From Cephalotrichum gorgonifer (Eukaryota > Ascomycota > Sordariomycetes > Microascales > Microascaceae): a stretch of DNA of 64,000 nt. The notes under the pieces were generated by a model, which had not been told where the DNA came from, did no database searches, and saw only the letters and a list, made by a program, of their open reading frames with translations. The position numbers were made by a program, and so were the translations under genes. Of this stretch, positions 11,001 through 22,357 are shown one piece after another. Each line of letters starts with the position of its first letter. Positions within the stretch are counted from its first letter, which is position 1. The stretch is taken from assembly GCA_900312665.1 (NCBI GenBank), contig ONZQ02000017.1, forward strand, positions 372,001-436,000, given 5' to 3'.

Positions 11001-12062
11001 GAAAGGGGCAGTGACTGCTCGGTCCGAAACCATGGTCGTGGCGACTCGCTTCCTCGCCGGACCGACATTGTCGTCCCCGTCGGTGCCGTCTTCGTAACCG
11101 GACGTATGACCCTCGGGGGCCGGCCTCTTCCTCGGTCTGCCTCGGGGCCTGCCCGTTGGCTGTCGCTTCCTGGAGGCCCTCGAAGACGGGCGCGAGGTGG
11201 GTTGTGAAGCGGTAGGTTGGACCTTTGCGGTACCTGCGCTCGGAGCGGACTGAAGTGTGAGATGTGGGCTGGCACGGTTTGTGCTGTTGTTCATGTCGTC
11301 CATTGGCAGTGGCGAACCTATCTGCGAACCCATCTGTCCCGGGGTATCAAAACCTGACATCGACTGCATGAAAAGGCTCCATTCCGCCGAACTCGCGCCC
11401 GCGTCCATAGACTGGCTTGACAGCGCCATGTTGAGCTGTGACGTCTCCAGCTGCAGCTGGGGCTGTTGTGAGAATGATTGCAGTTGTGATGACTGCTCCG
11501 TCCTCTGAACCTTGCTGTTGTGTACCAACTTCAGCTTGACCTCGAGCGTGTCCTTTATGCCGTTCCCGAAAATCGCCAGGACGTTCTTCGTCACACGGCC
11601 GGTCACCATGCTGAGGGACTGGTTGGCGCTCTCGGACCTGTTCGGGTCGAGGAGCCACGAGAGCATACCCTGGCCAACCAGCGGCGTGTCGGGTTCTGAG
11701 TAGTCGTAGGCATAGACGACATAGTCGCTGTCGAAGTTGGCGAGAAGCTCAGGGCTGCACTGAGAGACGGCCTGGAGGCATAGGCGGATGTCAACAAGGC
11801 CGATAGTGGTGGATTCGTCGAGGACGAAGGTCTGAGCGTTTATTAATTGGGGATGCCGGGCAAGGCAGCGGTCTTGGCTGTCCTTGTCAAAGGTGTAGTG
11901 GACCTTGACTAGATGAGGCGAAGGAGTTAGCACAATCAGGGTTCGCAGAGGGGCGGAATTATCTCAATTGGGGACTGGAGATTGGGAATTGGCGTCGGGG
12001 GTCAACGTACGGCCCATGGGCTTCACCTGAAGGCCCAGGTCTTCGTTCCCAGCGGAACTCAT
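8064..12062 (-). CDS. Ams2/Spt21-like GATA zinc-finger protein (histone gene regulator family)
   Basis: Exons 12062-12011, 11908-9278 and 9214-8064 join to 1277 residues. Fission yeast Ams2 and budding yeast Spt21 activate histone genes in S phase; Ams2 is also linked to CENP-A loading. The N-terminal domain (KVHYTFDKDSQDRCLARHP, then GIKDTLEVKLKLVHN) matches the Ams2/Spt21 type. The middle is long and disordered, with AT-hook-like patches (GRPRGRPRKR about residue 270). One GATA-like finger spans residues about 818-897: CYNCGAIETPTWR, a long insert, then LLCNPCGIWLSKN. The second cysteine pair is completed only by the 63-nt intron splice, which supports that join. The first 17-codon exon is supported by GTACGT/CTAG ends and a restored N-terminal motif. 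The Ser/Pro-rich C-terminal part has no recognised domain. The frame continues open past the stop (7821-8063). Confidence 0.85.
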
Positions 12063-14181
12063 TGCGTCTTATCTTGCATCCACTGGAGTCCCATGCGGGT
12101 GCGAGAGAATATGAAGCGTCGAGGTGAATGTGTGGAGAGAAAAGAGTATTGTAAGACAAGGTTTCGGGTCGCGATTTCGTCGTGGGAGTATTTCGTGTCG
12201 TGGAAAGAAATCGTAGGATCCGGGAGAGTGAGAAGATATGAGGTAGGAGAGAATTGAAGAAGGGGGAAATCTAGAAAAGGTGCCCCGCGAATAATTGAGC
12301 TTCTTCTTGTCGTCCAAGGGCGAAGACCAGAGAACGTGGAGTCAGAGGATGAAGAGAGAAGTATCGATATGAACTCGGCAAGGAAGGATTAGAGCCAAGA
12401 ATTAGAATCGAAGTTGCCGGTAGGGCTGTTGAGGAATTGAAATCGTGGGCGAAATGGAAACGGTCAAGGTAAAATCCGTTTGTGGTGGTATTTTGGGTAG
12501 ATTGCGTTTTGTTAAAGTGGTAAAAATCGAGGTGGCAGGTTGAAGGGGCGACGATAACGGCTTGGTTGCTCCTTCCCAGTTCTCTTTGACGCGTAAAGCA
12601 CGTCGTCGTCGCGCGTCGGGTCGTTTTGGCGTGTATTATCTGCGACAGTGAGGTCGTGGCGGTGGAGCTGGCCCCACGGACCCCCCTCGCTAGGCGGCCT
12701 ATTATTGCTTGCAGGCCTGGGCCCCACTAACATCACACCGCTGGACCAGGTCTGGCCCACCGGTCAAATTGCGGGTACGAGACAGCTGTACTAGTAGTCA
12801 TCCGCACCCCAAGCAGCTGGCCCAATAGGCGGCTCGCATGGACCGCCAGGAACCCCGCCTGATGTTCAGGTCCGCTTTTGGGAAGTCCAGGGAGTTTGAG
12901 TGGTCAATCCTAGGCTCGAAGTGGGGCGCTTGGCATTCCCGTCCTCTCCAAGGTACGCGCCAGACCACGTGAAGTAAGAAAAAAGCGTGTAACTCCCGTG
13001 GGTGTGTCCCTGTGTGCTGGAGTTATTAGCCGAGGTTTAGACAACGCTCGCGAACCACCCACACCACACCGCGATGTCAGGTGCTTTTGCCTTGTTGCGG
13101 ATATATATAATACGGAGTACGGAGTACATACCTACAAGTCGTCTCAGTACGGGGTACGTGGGGTAAGTAAGCAAGTAACCGGGCTTTATCCGTTTTGGGA
13201 ATGGACGGGCGTTGTCTCGGAACTCGTTCGACTTCTTGCACCTTTGGAAACCGATAACTTTGCGTCCACAACCGGAGTGCGGCCGGACCCCCCGGCAGGT
13301 CAGGTTCGGTCTTGATGGGAAGTGGGAGAAATAAGAGGGAGATTTTAAGGAAAAGGAAAAGAGGAAGGAGTGCCGGCGGGCCTTCGGTGACGGCGTGGGG
13401 TGCCCCTTCCCTTTTATACTCTGTCCTCGAGGATGCTCTTGCCTGTTGGTCCTGGCTCGGGCTCTTGCTCGTCATTCCTTCCGATGAGATGATCTAGGCA
13501 GCTTTCTCTCGCATTGCCATCTCCCCCATCCAACCCACCCACCCCCACACACACCAACCTTTCTGATACAGATAAACGAGATGATGGTCTCGTCATTCTC
13601 GCCCCCTCACCCGTGCTCTCTCCGTTCTTAGATTCTCGCCATCGCAATCGCACTTACACCCCGCCATCCTCTCACCCTCGACTCAACCCCGCGGTCCAAT
13701 CACGACCAAGGATTCGCCATCCTCTCACACAATTCATTTAGCCCCTTTGACTACCTAATACAGCCTTTTTTGATGCTATTCTGACGCTGTTTGATTCCCT
13801 TTTATTGGCCGACGGGTAGATTTGCCACCAAAACTCATTCTCGCGATAATGTTTACCTTTCGGTGTTTTTGTTCTTTAGGACGACGACGACTACGCAATT
13901 CTACATTCCCACCACCTGAATGATAACACTTTATTAGCACGACTTTTGGTCTGTTTTTTTTTGCTCATCTAATTTACCATGCAACTCCGTCGACTACGGT
14001 ATCCACTTTGATAATTCTCACCAGCCATGAACTCCGACATCTTCACCTGTCTCCAGCAGTGATGGATTCCGACCACACTAATTCACAGTCATCTCCACAG
14101 TCTCAGAGTAATCGTCTTGTCTTACATGTCTATATGTCCACCCGAACTACTAAATGATACAAGTCTCCCCCGAATGCCCTA
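12063..14181. other. Intergenic region, 2.1 kb
   Basis: The left half is upstream of the Ams2-like gene and carries an ACGCGT at 12589-12594. The right half (about 13,500-14,170) is a long pyrimidine-rich tract downstream of HIBCH. It holds a repeated word (GCCATCCTCTCAC at 13,661 and 13,708). TACGGAGTA occurs twice, overlapping, at 13111-13126. No gene is supported; the short ORFs look like chance. Confidence 0.5.
12589..12594. promoter_or_regulatory. MCB-like hexamer upstream of the Ams2-like gene
   Basis: ACGCGT (palindromic) sits 527 bases upstream of the Ams2-like start, with a further CGCGTC word about 20 bases away. S-phase control would suit a histone regulator, but the distance is large and chance occurrence is likely enough. 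Confidence 0.25.
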
Positions 14182-15806
14182 TCAATCTGAGTGCCACCTC
14201 ACCGCCCCACCCTCGCCAGGGCTGGTCTTCCTGTCTAGGATCTCGCGTACCACCGTCTTGATCCCCTGCCTCCCATTCCTCCTCCCGACAATCTCCGTCA
14301 CGACCTGATCCCTCGTCCGGCCGCCACCCGCCAGCACCGCCTCCTCCACCTCGCTCTCGCCCGGGACCCCCAGGTGCGCGTGCGGGTACTCGGTGTAGTC
14401 CCGGTTGTTCATCAGCCTGAGCCTCATATTCTCAGGCACGTCCTCGAACGCGAAGAAGGGAGCCGCGATATCTCCCGGCACCTTCGCCGCCTCCTCAAGC
14501 GACGCGGGCTTCCACGTGGGCGTGTCCTTGCGCACGAGCAGCGCCGAGACGCCCTCGGTGAAGTCGGGGTGCTTCATGAACTTGGTCGCCATGGCGTGTT
14601 CCCTGCGGAACGTGTCGGCGATGGACCACCTGCTCCCGGTGCGCATCTGCCTCAGCGTGACGTGTAGGGACGTCGGCGACCGCTTCTGCAGCGCCTCGAG
14701 CGTGCGAGCAGCCCACTCCTCCGTGGCGCCCTTCTCGTTCCGCAGTGCCGCGATGATCTCGTCGATGTTGCCGTGGCTGAAGCACCTGTCGATGGCCTTC
14801 CGAAGTTCCCCGGCGATGTGGATCGGCTCGTCGTGAGGGATGCCGGTCGTGAATTCCTCGATAGTGTCATTGATGAGGCGGAGCCTCGTCTCGAGAGAGT
14901 CGTAGTCGCGGAAGCGGAGCTCGCCCAGGCGGGCCTCGAGGTCTAGCAGGCTTGTGGAGTTGACGTAGTGCGTGGCGATGCCGGAGTAGAAGGTGTTGGC
15001 CCCCTTCAAGCGGTCGCTCGTGAGGGCGAGGTACGTGCCGACCTGGCCGTTCATCCTCGGGAGGAAGAACGACGCGCCGACGTCCGGGAAGAAGCCGATG
15101 GTGGTCTCGGGCATGGCGAAGACGGTGCGCTCGGTGGCGATGCGGAAGGGCGCGTGGATGCTCAGGCCCACGCCGCCGCCCATCGTGATGCCGTCCATGA
15201 AGGCAACGTAGGGCTTCTGGTAGGTGGCGATGTAGTGGTCCAGCTTGTACTCGAGGCCGAAGTACTCGGCCGACTTGGCCCAGCCGTCGTCGGTGGACTT
15301 GTTAAGCTCCGCGAGGGCAGCCACGTCGCCACCGGCGCAGAAGGCCTTCTCGCCGGCGCCCTTCATCACTACGACGTTGGCCATGTCGGACTTCTCCCAC
15401 TCCATTAGTCGGGGGAGTATCTTGCGTATCATGGAGTCGTTGAGCGAGTTGAGCTTCTTCGGTCGGTTCAGTTCGATGGTCCGGAGGCTGAACTTGCTGC
15501 CGAAGACGACATCGTCGGGGTCGTCACCAGGGCGTTCCCTGAGCTCCGCTGGGAGGTCCATTCCGGCCTACAGGTAACCGGTGAGTGATTGGCAACAACA
15601 AGACACGAGAAACGATCGTAGAGGGCAAAGTAATTGGTCATGTGGGGGAGAAGCAAGGGACATACTGGATTTCTGCTGGCGAATGTCCTCACTGGGACCT
15701 TGGCCCGAAGAGGCATGAGGAAAGTAGGCACGCTACGACAGCCAGCGCTAGAGATCGGTAGGGAGGAGGCTTTCGATCCAGCCCTGCACGCAATTGACCT
15801 GAACAT
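14182..15806 (-). CDS. 3-hydroxyisobutyryl-CoA hydrolase, mitochondrial
   Basis: Exons 15806-15666 and 15567-14182 give 508 residues; the 98-nt intron has a GTATGT donor and a TGTAG acceptor. The enzyme hydrolyses 3-hydroxyisobutyryl-CoA in valine breakdown in the mitochondrial matrix. Exon 1 supplies a basic, Ser/Ala-rich targeting sequence (MFRSIACRAGSKASSLPISS, then RTFASRNP). The crotonase-fold core has the HIBCH signatures FCAGGDVAAL, GITMGGGVGLS and PETTIGFFPDVGASFFLPR. The distal TEGVSALLVRKDTPTWKP block also matches the HIBCH branch rather than enoyl-CoA hydratase. The last 50 residues are basic and less conserved. It is divergent from SmD2 over a 523-base shared promoter. The second Met in exon 2 (15561) would give a cytosolic form and is less likely. 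Confidence 0.92.
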
Positions 15807-16329
15807 CGACGCTGTGGGTGTGGGGGGAAAGGACGGGTGGGAGCGAGGGTTGTCGTGTATTTATATCCTCGGTGGGATATTCTTTGTAGTACGACTTCGG
15901 GGTCGTCCTTGGTGTGATTTTAGGTTCGGATAAACGGGCGCATTCGAAAGGGGACCTCGGCAATCAAAGGAGGGGGTGTGTTGCGCCGAGCGAGCGGGGG
16001 AAGGCGGGTTCGACGGCTTTGTCCTGACGCAGGAGAAATTTGAGAGAAAGAGAGAAAGAGCCGAGAATAGCCTGTCGCAATCCAGCATTTCGCGGTTGGA
16101 TGAGAGCTCTGTCGTGCAGCTAAGAAATTTGGGTGCGCGTGTGCTGACTAACCAACTCATTACCCCGTTCGACCAATCATGCATCACGATAGCTTCCCAC
16201 CCACCTAGGAAGACTTCAACATCGCGACCATTATCGACTTCAGCCTCGTCATCTAACCCCACCGCCCCTCCGACTCCCCTTTGAAACAGAATCTCGATTC
16301 CTGTTTCTGCCGAACCTAGCATCGCAACC
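15807..16329. promoter_or_regulatory. Shared divergent promoter of HIBCH and SmD2
   Basis: The two starts lie 523 bases apart, back to back. A TATAAATA-like word on the minus strand (15858-15865) lies 52 bases upstream of the HIBCH ATG. A CCAAT box on the plus strand (16173-16177) lies about 155 bases upstream of the SmD2 ATG. The right 150 bases are pyrimidine-rich, as in many fungal leaders. Confidence 0.45.
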
Positions 16330-17097
16330 ATGGCCGACGCAAAGATCCAGTATGCCTGCCCTCCACCTCCGCCCGCGCGAATCTTCCACATACGGTCCGT
16401 CTCGCTAACCAGAACCACAGAGAACTTCTCACGAAGCCCCGAAACGAGCTCACGTACGTCCCCATCGCCCTCTCTCCCCCGGGCCCCTCTGGAACCTTGA
16501 TTCTAACTCGTTCTCTCTTTATCCTCCAGGGAATATGAGATCGCCCAGCTTGAGGAGCACGAGTTCTCCGCCGGCCCGCTCTCGATCCTCCAGACCGCCG
16601 TTCGGTCGCACACGCAGGTGCTCATCTCACTCCGCAACAACAGGAAGCTCCTCGCGCGCGTCAAGGCGTTCGACCGCCACTGCAACATGGTGCTCGAGAA
16701 CGTGAAGGAGATGTGGACGGAGGCGCCGAGGACGGCGGGCGGGAAGAAGGGGAGGCCGGTGAATAAGGATAGGTTTATCAGCAAAATGTGGGTGGTTCCC
16801 TCTATCCCAGCGTCGGGAGGTTCTTGTTTTCCGGCTCCGATGGCCACTGTGGGGGATTGCGGTTGCTTTGGGTGGGATATCGCCGGCGGGACACAGGATG
16901 GGATTTCGGGTCCATCAGCTGGGCTGGAATCTAGTATTGGGCGCGCGTCGTCTCCGGCCCCGAGCGTCCTTGCCTGGTGAACCCGTCGGGACCGCAGACG
17001 AACCGGTGTTTCACGGCATCCCGAACGCGAGGCTAACTCAACTTCTGTCTACAGGTTCCTTCGAGGTGATAGCGTTATACTCGTCCTCCTCAGCTAA
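16330..17097 (+). CDS. Small nuclear ribonucleoprotein Sm D2
   Basis: Exons 16330-16349, 16421-16453, 16530-16787 and 17055-17097 join to 117 residues, the usual length for SmD2. The protein is one of seven Sm ring subunits that bind the Sm site of U1, U2, U4 and U5 snRNAs. Sm motif 1 is seen as TQVLISLRNNRKLLARVKAFDRHCNMVLENVKEMW. Sm motif 2 is FLRGDSVILVLLS at the C-terminus, made by splicing across the last intron. The first coding exon is only 20 nt and the second 33 nt. The third intron, 267 nt, is the longest of the gene; no C/D-box snoRNA motif was seen in it. Confidence 0.95.
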
Positions 17098-18321
17098 ACG
17101 GCCCCACCACCACCATCACCTCAACCACAATCGAACCGATATACCGCCACGACACCCGTGACTCTATAGAATTCCAGAGATGATGGGGCCTTGGGGGCCT
17201 TCTCGAGGCGAGCGGCAAGGCAGGACCCGAATGCACGCGCGATGGCCAGTCTTCTTTTCTTGGATGCCCAACCGGGGGGAATCGGGCTACAGTCAAGAGG
17301 GGGGTAAACATGGTCTTTAGCTCGGGTGGAGGGAGTCATGCTGGGAGGGCTTCGGTAAAACAAAAAACTACTTGGCGTTGAGAGGAATACCATGAGTTTC
17401 CCGTTTCGACTAGGAAAGGGGGAGAGCGGGTTAGATGAAGAGTGAGCATGGATAATGACAAAAACAGAATCACAAGTCTGGGCGGCCTCCGTCGTGAACT
17501 ACCTTGTCCCCGTTGAGTCCCTGGGTGCCTCGACTCGGTAACTCAAGGTTCAAGCTGCATTTGGTAGAATGTGGGCTATGAACACGGGCGATGGCAAGCA
17601 ACAGCATCGACCTCGTGATCGTCTCCTTACCACGGGACTGGCAAGTCCGGCCCCCAAGTCGTGAAAGCGGTCAAGAAGTCAGTGACGAGGGGGTCAAGGG
17701 GCTAATCTGTATCCAGGTGGGACCTAGGCCAAGATTCGAAACAGAAGGAAACACAAATTCTTGGAGGATGCCGGTCCCATAAACTCCACACAGCGTGCAG
17801 TTAGACCATTAGAGCCAACATTTAGAGTGATCCTCCATACCCCCCCCCCCCGGCAGTGACTTGCCGACTGTTCGGCCGTATAGCCCTCGAAACCCCCCCT
17901 TCGCCCCCAGTGTCCTCTCCGTACTTACTACCACTCTACCACCCGAAGTGGATCCCCGGTCCCGGACCCCGACCTCCGGCCCCGCCCCCATCGGAGAACC
18001 AGGAGTCGCCGGCACTTGCACCCACGCTGGCCGGAGTGGAAGTCGTGCGGGGAGTGCCAGGGTGCAAGGGAGCAGCCGCAGCACTTATACCCGAATTGCC
18101 CAGCTCCTCGAACGATCCTACCCTTACTCACACTCATGGTACATACACGAGTGTTCAAACGCAGAACGGTATGAACTGAGAAGTAGAGGTGCGCTGGAAG
18201 AAAGGTACCAGGCCGTGACTCCAAGACCAGCAGAAATCATTACTGTCACCTTACGATGGTCTTACTACTGTGTATACATGTACACACGACTGCTCACCGC
18301 GTATTACGTCCCAACCCTAAA
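17098..18321. other. Intergenic region between convergent SmD2 and the zinc-finger factor
   Basis: Contains both 3' ends. A run of 12 C lies at 17840-17851. ORFs of up to 182 codons at 17,856-18,409 on the plus strand lack recognisable features and overlap the 3' part of the opposite gene, so they were not called. Confidence 0.5.
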
Positions 18322-21300
18322 TTACTCCCCCGATGACCGAATAAGACACTCCAAAGTCTCAACAAACGACTCCGCGATCCCCCACACGAACGGCCCCTCT
18401 TCCTTTTGATGGCTCGACGTCTCTCCGCCACCGGCATCCGCACCACCCGTCCCCGCGCGATCCTTCCGCCGGGCAACAAGTACCTGCCTCCCCTGCCTTA
18501 GAATCTTCCTCCCCGCGCCCTCCCGGCAAATATCCCCCACGCGGGACAAGTGTCCCGATATCTTATGCCCGACCCTCACAAACGCCTGCACGACTTCGTC
18601 GTCCATCGGCCTATCAATATTAAAGAACCTCGGCGCCCCATCCTCTTCCTCCTCCAAATCATCCTCGTCATCCTCCACCCCCCTTCCGCCCCTCCGCCGC
18701 CGGCTGCTGGCGAACTGCACGGATGTGCTATACGCCCAGAGCACCAGCGTGGCCAGAAACACGCCGAACGGCTCTATGAACGAGTCGGCACTATACCGCC
18801 TCACGTGCCAGAATATTGAGCCGGCGTGTATCACCGCCAGCCGCGCCTTATACTGGTCGTCCACGGCCCACCTGAGCACCTGTCCCCTCGCCACCGCCGC
18901 CGCGCTCCCCGCCGCGCCCCCTCGCTGCCTGGGTTCCACCGTCGCCGCGGCAGCGAGGACCTGCAGCGGCGCGACGGGAGTGAGGATCATCAGCCGCGCG
19001 AGGTGTAGGTGGAACACCGCCGGGTGCTCCCACCCGCTGGCGCTGATGCTGTTGGCGCTGACGTGCAGGATGTCGAGGCAGTCGCAGGCGCTGTTGCGCC
19101 ACCGCGATAGGATGGGGAGCGCGGGCGGCCACGTCTCCTCCGCCGCGGCGGGGGCCGAGGAGGGCGCTGTGCGGGGGACGGTGCGCGCCGTGGGGGACCA
19201 GGTCGCGAGCGTCGTCTGGTGGTGGTGGACGGCCTCCTTTGTGCGGCGGCAGATGGCGTGGATGAGGATCACGGTGCCGAAGTCGTCGAGGTCAGGAGGG
19301 ATCTTTTTCTCGATGTAGAGCATTTCTATAGCGTCGAGGAGGGTGGGGGCTGGGACGAGGTCAGTGAAGGTGGCTTAACTAGAGACGAGTCAAAAGGGGA
19401 GGAGGAGGTAGGGAGCGAAAGAGGGTGGGGAATGGGAATCTGTGGAGTTGACATACGCGGCTTGAAGCTCCCCGGGAATGTGCTCCCCACACGGGCATCA
19501 TCCCAGAGATCCTCACGGCAGGGCAACGGCCCCTTGGCGTCCCCGAGCCTGAGCAGCGGCTCGGACCCGATCTCAAACACGAATATCGAGTCGAGAAGCT
19601 GGCCAGGTTTAAGGTTAGTTAGTCGTCACACGAAAAGGGGCGTCTACCCCTCGGGGCAAAACCCGTTGTGGTCCACTCACCCAGATCATCAAGCCAGTCC
19701 TGATCCTCGACTCCACCGCCAACCAGTCCCGCGCCCCGGACGCCTCCTTCTCCCGTCCGCGCCCGGTCTGGGGCTCTGCGGCCGCGAGCAGGTCTAGGTT
19801 CCGACACGCCTCCACCATTCTGTGCCGCTCGATGCCCGCCCCGCGCATCGCGTACGACTTCCCGCCGTGAACCTTCCAGATCAGGTTCAGCACCGCGGCC
19901 TGCAGCGTTGACAGCGGGTCGTCCTGATCCTCGCCCGCATCGGGAGGCCTGGCCCACGGCAGGAGCGGGGTCTCGAAGGGGAAGTCGGCCGCCCGATGGC
20001 CCAGGACCCTCTCCAGGACGTCGAACAGTACGGGGAAGTTCCGCACGTCACTGTCGCCCGGGGCGTACCTGGCCCCGACGGCGCAGATTGCCAGGAGGAG
20101 GATCCACTGCGACGGAGACTCGTAGAAGGTCGGGTCCCGGCGCAGGAACGGGAAGGTGTGGTGGAAGCACTGGAAGTAGAGCCTGAAGGCTGCCCGGATC
20201 TGGTCCAGGGATGGGAACTTCGTCGGCACCGTCGCGCCGTGTCCGTCGCCCACCATATGCGGCGCCTCCGCCCTAATTCGGGAGAGCATGGCCTCGTACG
20301 CCTGTATCGACGGGGCGTCTGTATCTGACGTCACGGCCTCTGCTTGCGGTCCCGACCCGTTAGAGGGACTCGTAGACCTGGCACCACCGCTGATGAGGCG
20401 TCGCAGTCTCGGGGCGGGATGAGGCTGCGGGGGCCGGCTCGTGAGGGGCGATCTCCACTGTACGTCGCCATCGGCGTAGAACGTCGCCTCGCTGGCGGCA
20501 CGTGCAGATCTTGCGGTACTCTCCCCCGACTCATTAACTGGGGAAGTTGCAGGGTGGGACGACGACTGGCTCTCGCTCGGAGGAGGCAGCGCGTCGGCGA
20601 TTTCGGGTTTCCTCTCGAGCGGCGGGCTTGCGACAGAGGCAGCGGCGGGGGCGACCCACGACGGGCCTGCAGACGCAGGCGACCCGAAGTCAGCCAGGAA
20701 AGGAAAGGCGAAGGCGTCGAAGCCGCCGACACCATCGGTGAACGAGGCCACCTGGTTCGTCCAGTCGAGCTGCATGCTGTCGTCGGGCGAGAGCCAGTTA
20801 ATCGACGACATGGCCCCCTCGTAAAGGGGCGGCACGGGGCTGGCGACGAAGTGGCACCCGTCGGCCGGCCCCTGTATGCCGTCCAGGACGAAGCCCTCCT
20901 GGGTGGGCGGCTGACCGTTCTGGGGCAGCATCCAGGACGGGACCTGCTCGGCCGCCACCGCCGTACTCGAGCCCAGCCTGGCCGCGGAGTTCGGGGCCGC
21001 GGTGGCGGGATTTCCTTCGCTCCAGGCGCTCACCAACTCCCCGGGCCGCACCGCTGCCTGCCCATCGTCGCTGCTAGATACCTTCCGCTTCCGCGAGGCG
21101 GGATACCTACACTCCAGACCGCGGTGGTGACACCTCCGACAGGGGTCGCCCCTTGAGCACCGCACGCGGCTCGCGGCGCACTCTCTGCAGGCGCGGGTGG
21201 GGACGGCGCCTGATTCTGCGAGGGACAGGGGTGGTTCCTCTATGTGAGAGGCTATGTGTCTCGTCAGAACATCGCTTTATTCGTCGGTCAGTTTTTGAGT

Positions 21301-21684
21301 GAAACTGTAAGGGGTGTGCGTGTATGTGTATGTGCATATGTGCGTAAGTAGGAATGTGGGCATATATATATTGTTTTATACGATACGTGTAGGCCTGCAA
21401 ATGTGCATATGTCTGTATATGTATACATGTACGTGTGTATATACGGGCACCTTGCGAGGCGCAGACGGGAGGGCGGCTGGGACTTACATGCGAGAGAAGC
21501 TCTTCCCGCACTCTGAGCACGAAAACGGCCTCTCATTCGTGTGTGACCGCCGATGGCGTGTCAAGTGCTCCTGGCGGCTAAACACAGCGCCACAGTCGGA
21601 GCACTGCACGGACGGCACTGGAGACGGGGCCGTCAGGGATAACACCTTATGCTGCCGTGGCTCTAATGTCCCGTCGCCTGCCAT
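18322..21684 (-). CDS. Transcription factor with two C2H2 fingers plus Zn2Cys6 cluster and fungal TF domain
   Basis: Exons 21684-21488, 21274-19681, 19598-19457 and 19349-18322 join to 986 residues. Two C2H2 fingers (residues about 28-48 and 56-76) are followed by a canonical binuclear cluster, CRECAASRVRCSRGDPCRRCHHRGLEC, at about 95-121. A basic tail (RKRK) comes next. The second finger is completed across intron 1 (SFSR-I-DVLTRHIASH). After a disordered region, the fungal-specific TF middle-homology domain begins near ASLDQIRAAFRLYFQCFHHTFPFL-type residues and extends to the C-terminus. An acidic loop (DDEDDLEEEED) lies near the end. An upstream in-frame ATG at 21864 would add 60 residues of leader-like composition; I prefer 21684. 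Introns are 213, 82 and 107 nt. Target genes cannot be inferred, though GH31 lies directly upstream. Confidence 0.85.
21300..21445. repeat. Alternating purine-pyrimidine tract inside intron 1
   Basis: Dominated by TG, TA and CA steps (for example GTGTGCGTGTATGTGTATG). It accounts for most of the unusually long 213-nt first intron of the zinc-finger gene. Such tracts can favour Z-DNA and are length-variable. Confidence 0.6.
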
Positions 21685-22357
21685 ACTTGCAGCGTGTGTT
21701 GCGGCCGTATTTCGGTGGAGCTGGGGCGTAGTCCAAGTGGAGCGGGCCTTCTCCTGAAGATTGCGGGCATCAGTGAGGGCAGAGGGAGACGATTTAGGAG
21801 TGCAGATGGAGAATATGGGGCAATTGGAGAGTGGGAAGTCTGGGTCTGGGTCTGGGCTCGGCAAATGGGTTTAAGGAGAGGAGTCCCTGTTGTTAGCTGG
21901 GTCAGCGACCCTGGGGAAGAATAAGAGTATGTTGGGGAAGAAGACGCTCGGACAGTGGTGCCATGCGTTAGCCCCGTAATAAATGCGGGGAGTTGCTACG
22001 AGACCCCAAATTTTGAAATTTCAGGCCGCCAAGGAGAGCGGGGTAGGTACCTAATTTGGCTCTTCGCTAGTACTCCACAGTGGTCAGATACTAATACGGA
22101 AATGTTCAGCTTCCGCGGAAGTTACATTAGTAAGGTCGATGAGAACCTCGCTCCTTCCTATCCCGAGTCTCATCTCATTCTCCTTCTCGACACAACTTCA
22201 AGCCCACCTGACTATCATTTTTGTGCATATTAATCTGTACAAAGCTCCAACCCCGCACACGCTCACATCGTCAACAAACGCACACACACACACACACACC
22301 TCTATGCCCTTCATCCTTGAGAATCTCCCCCACACATCCCCTATTCATAGTCTTCCC
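21685..22357. other. Intergenic region with a CA microsatellite
   Basis: It holds the leader and promoter of the zinc-finger factor and the GH31 3' flank. A (CA) run of about 9.5 units sits at 22281-22299. No gene was seen. Confidence 0.5.

Noticed and set aside
16788..17054. Possible intronic snoRNA in the long SmD2 intron
   Set aside because: No RTGATGA C box or paired CTGA D box was found.
17856..18409. 182-codon plus-strand ORF near the zinc-finger gene 3' end
   Set aside because: Composition is Pro/Ser/Thr/Tyr-rich without motifs. It overlaps the 3' coding exon of the opposite gene and has no supported start context.
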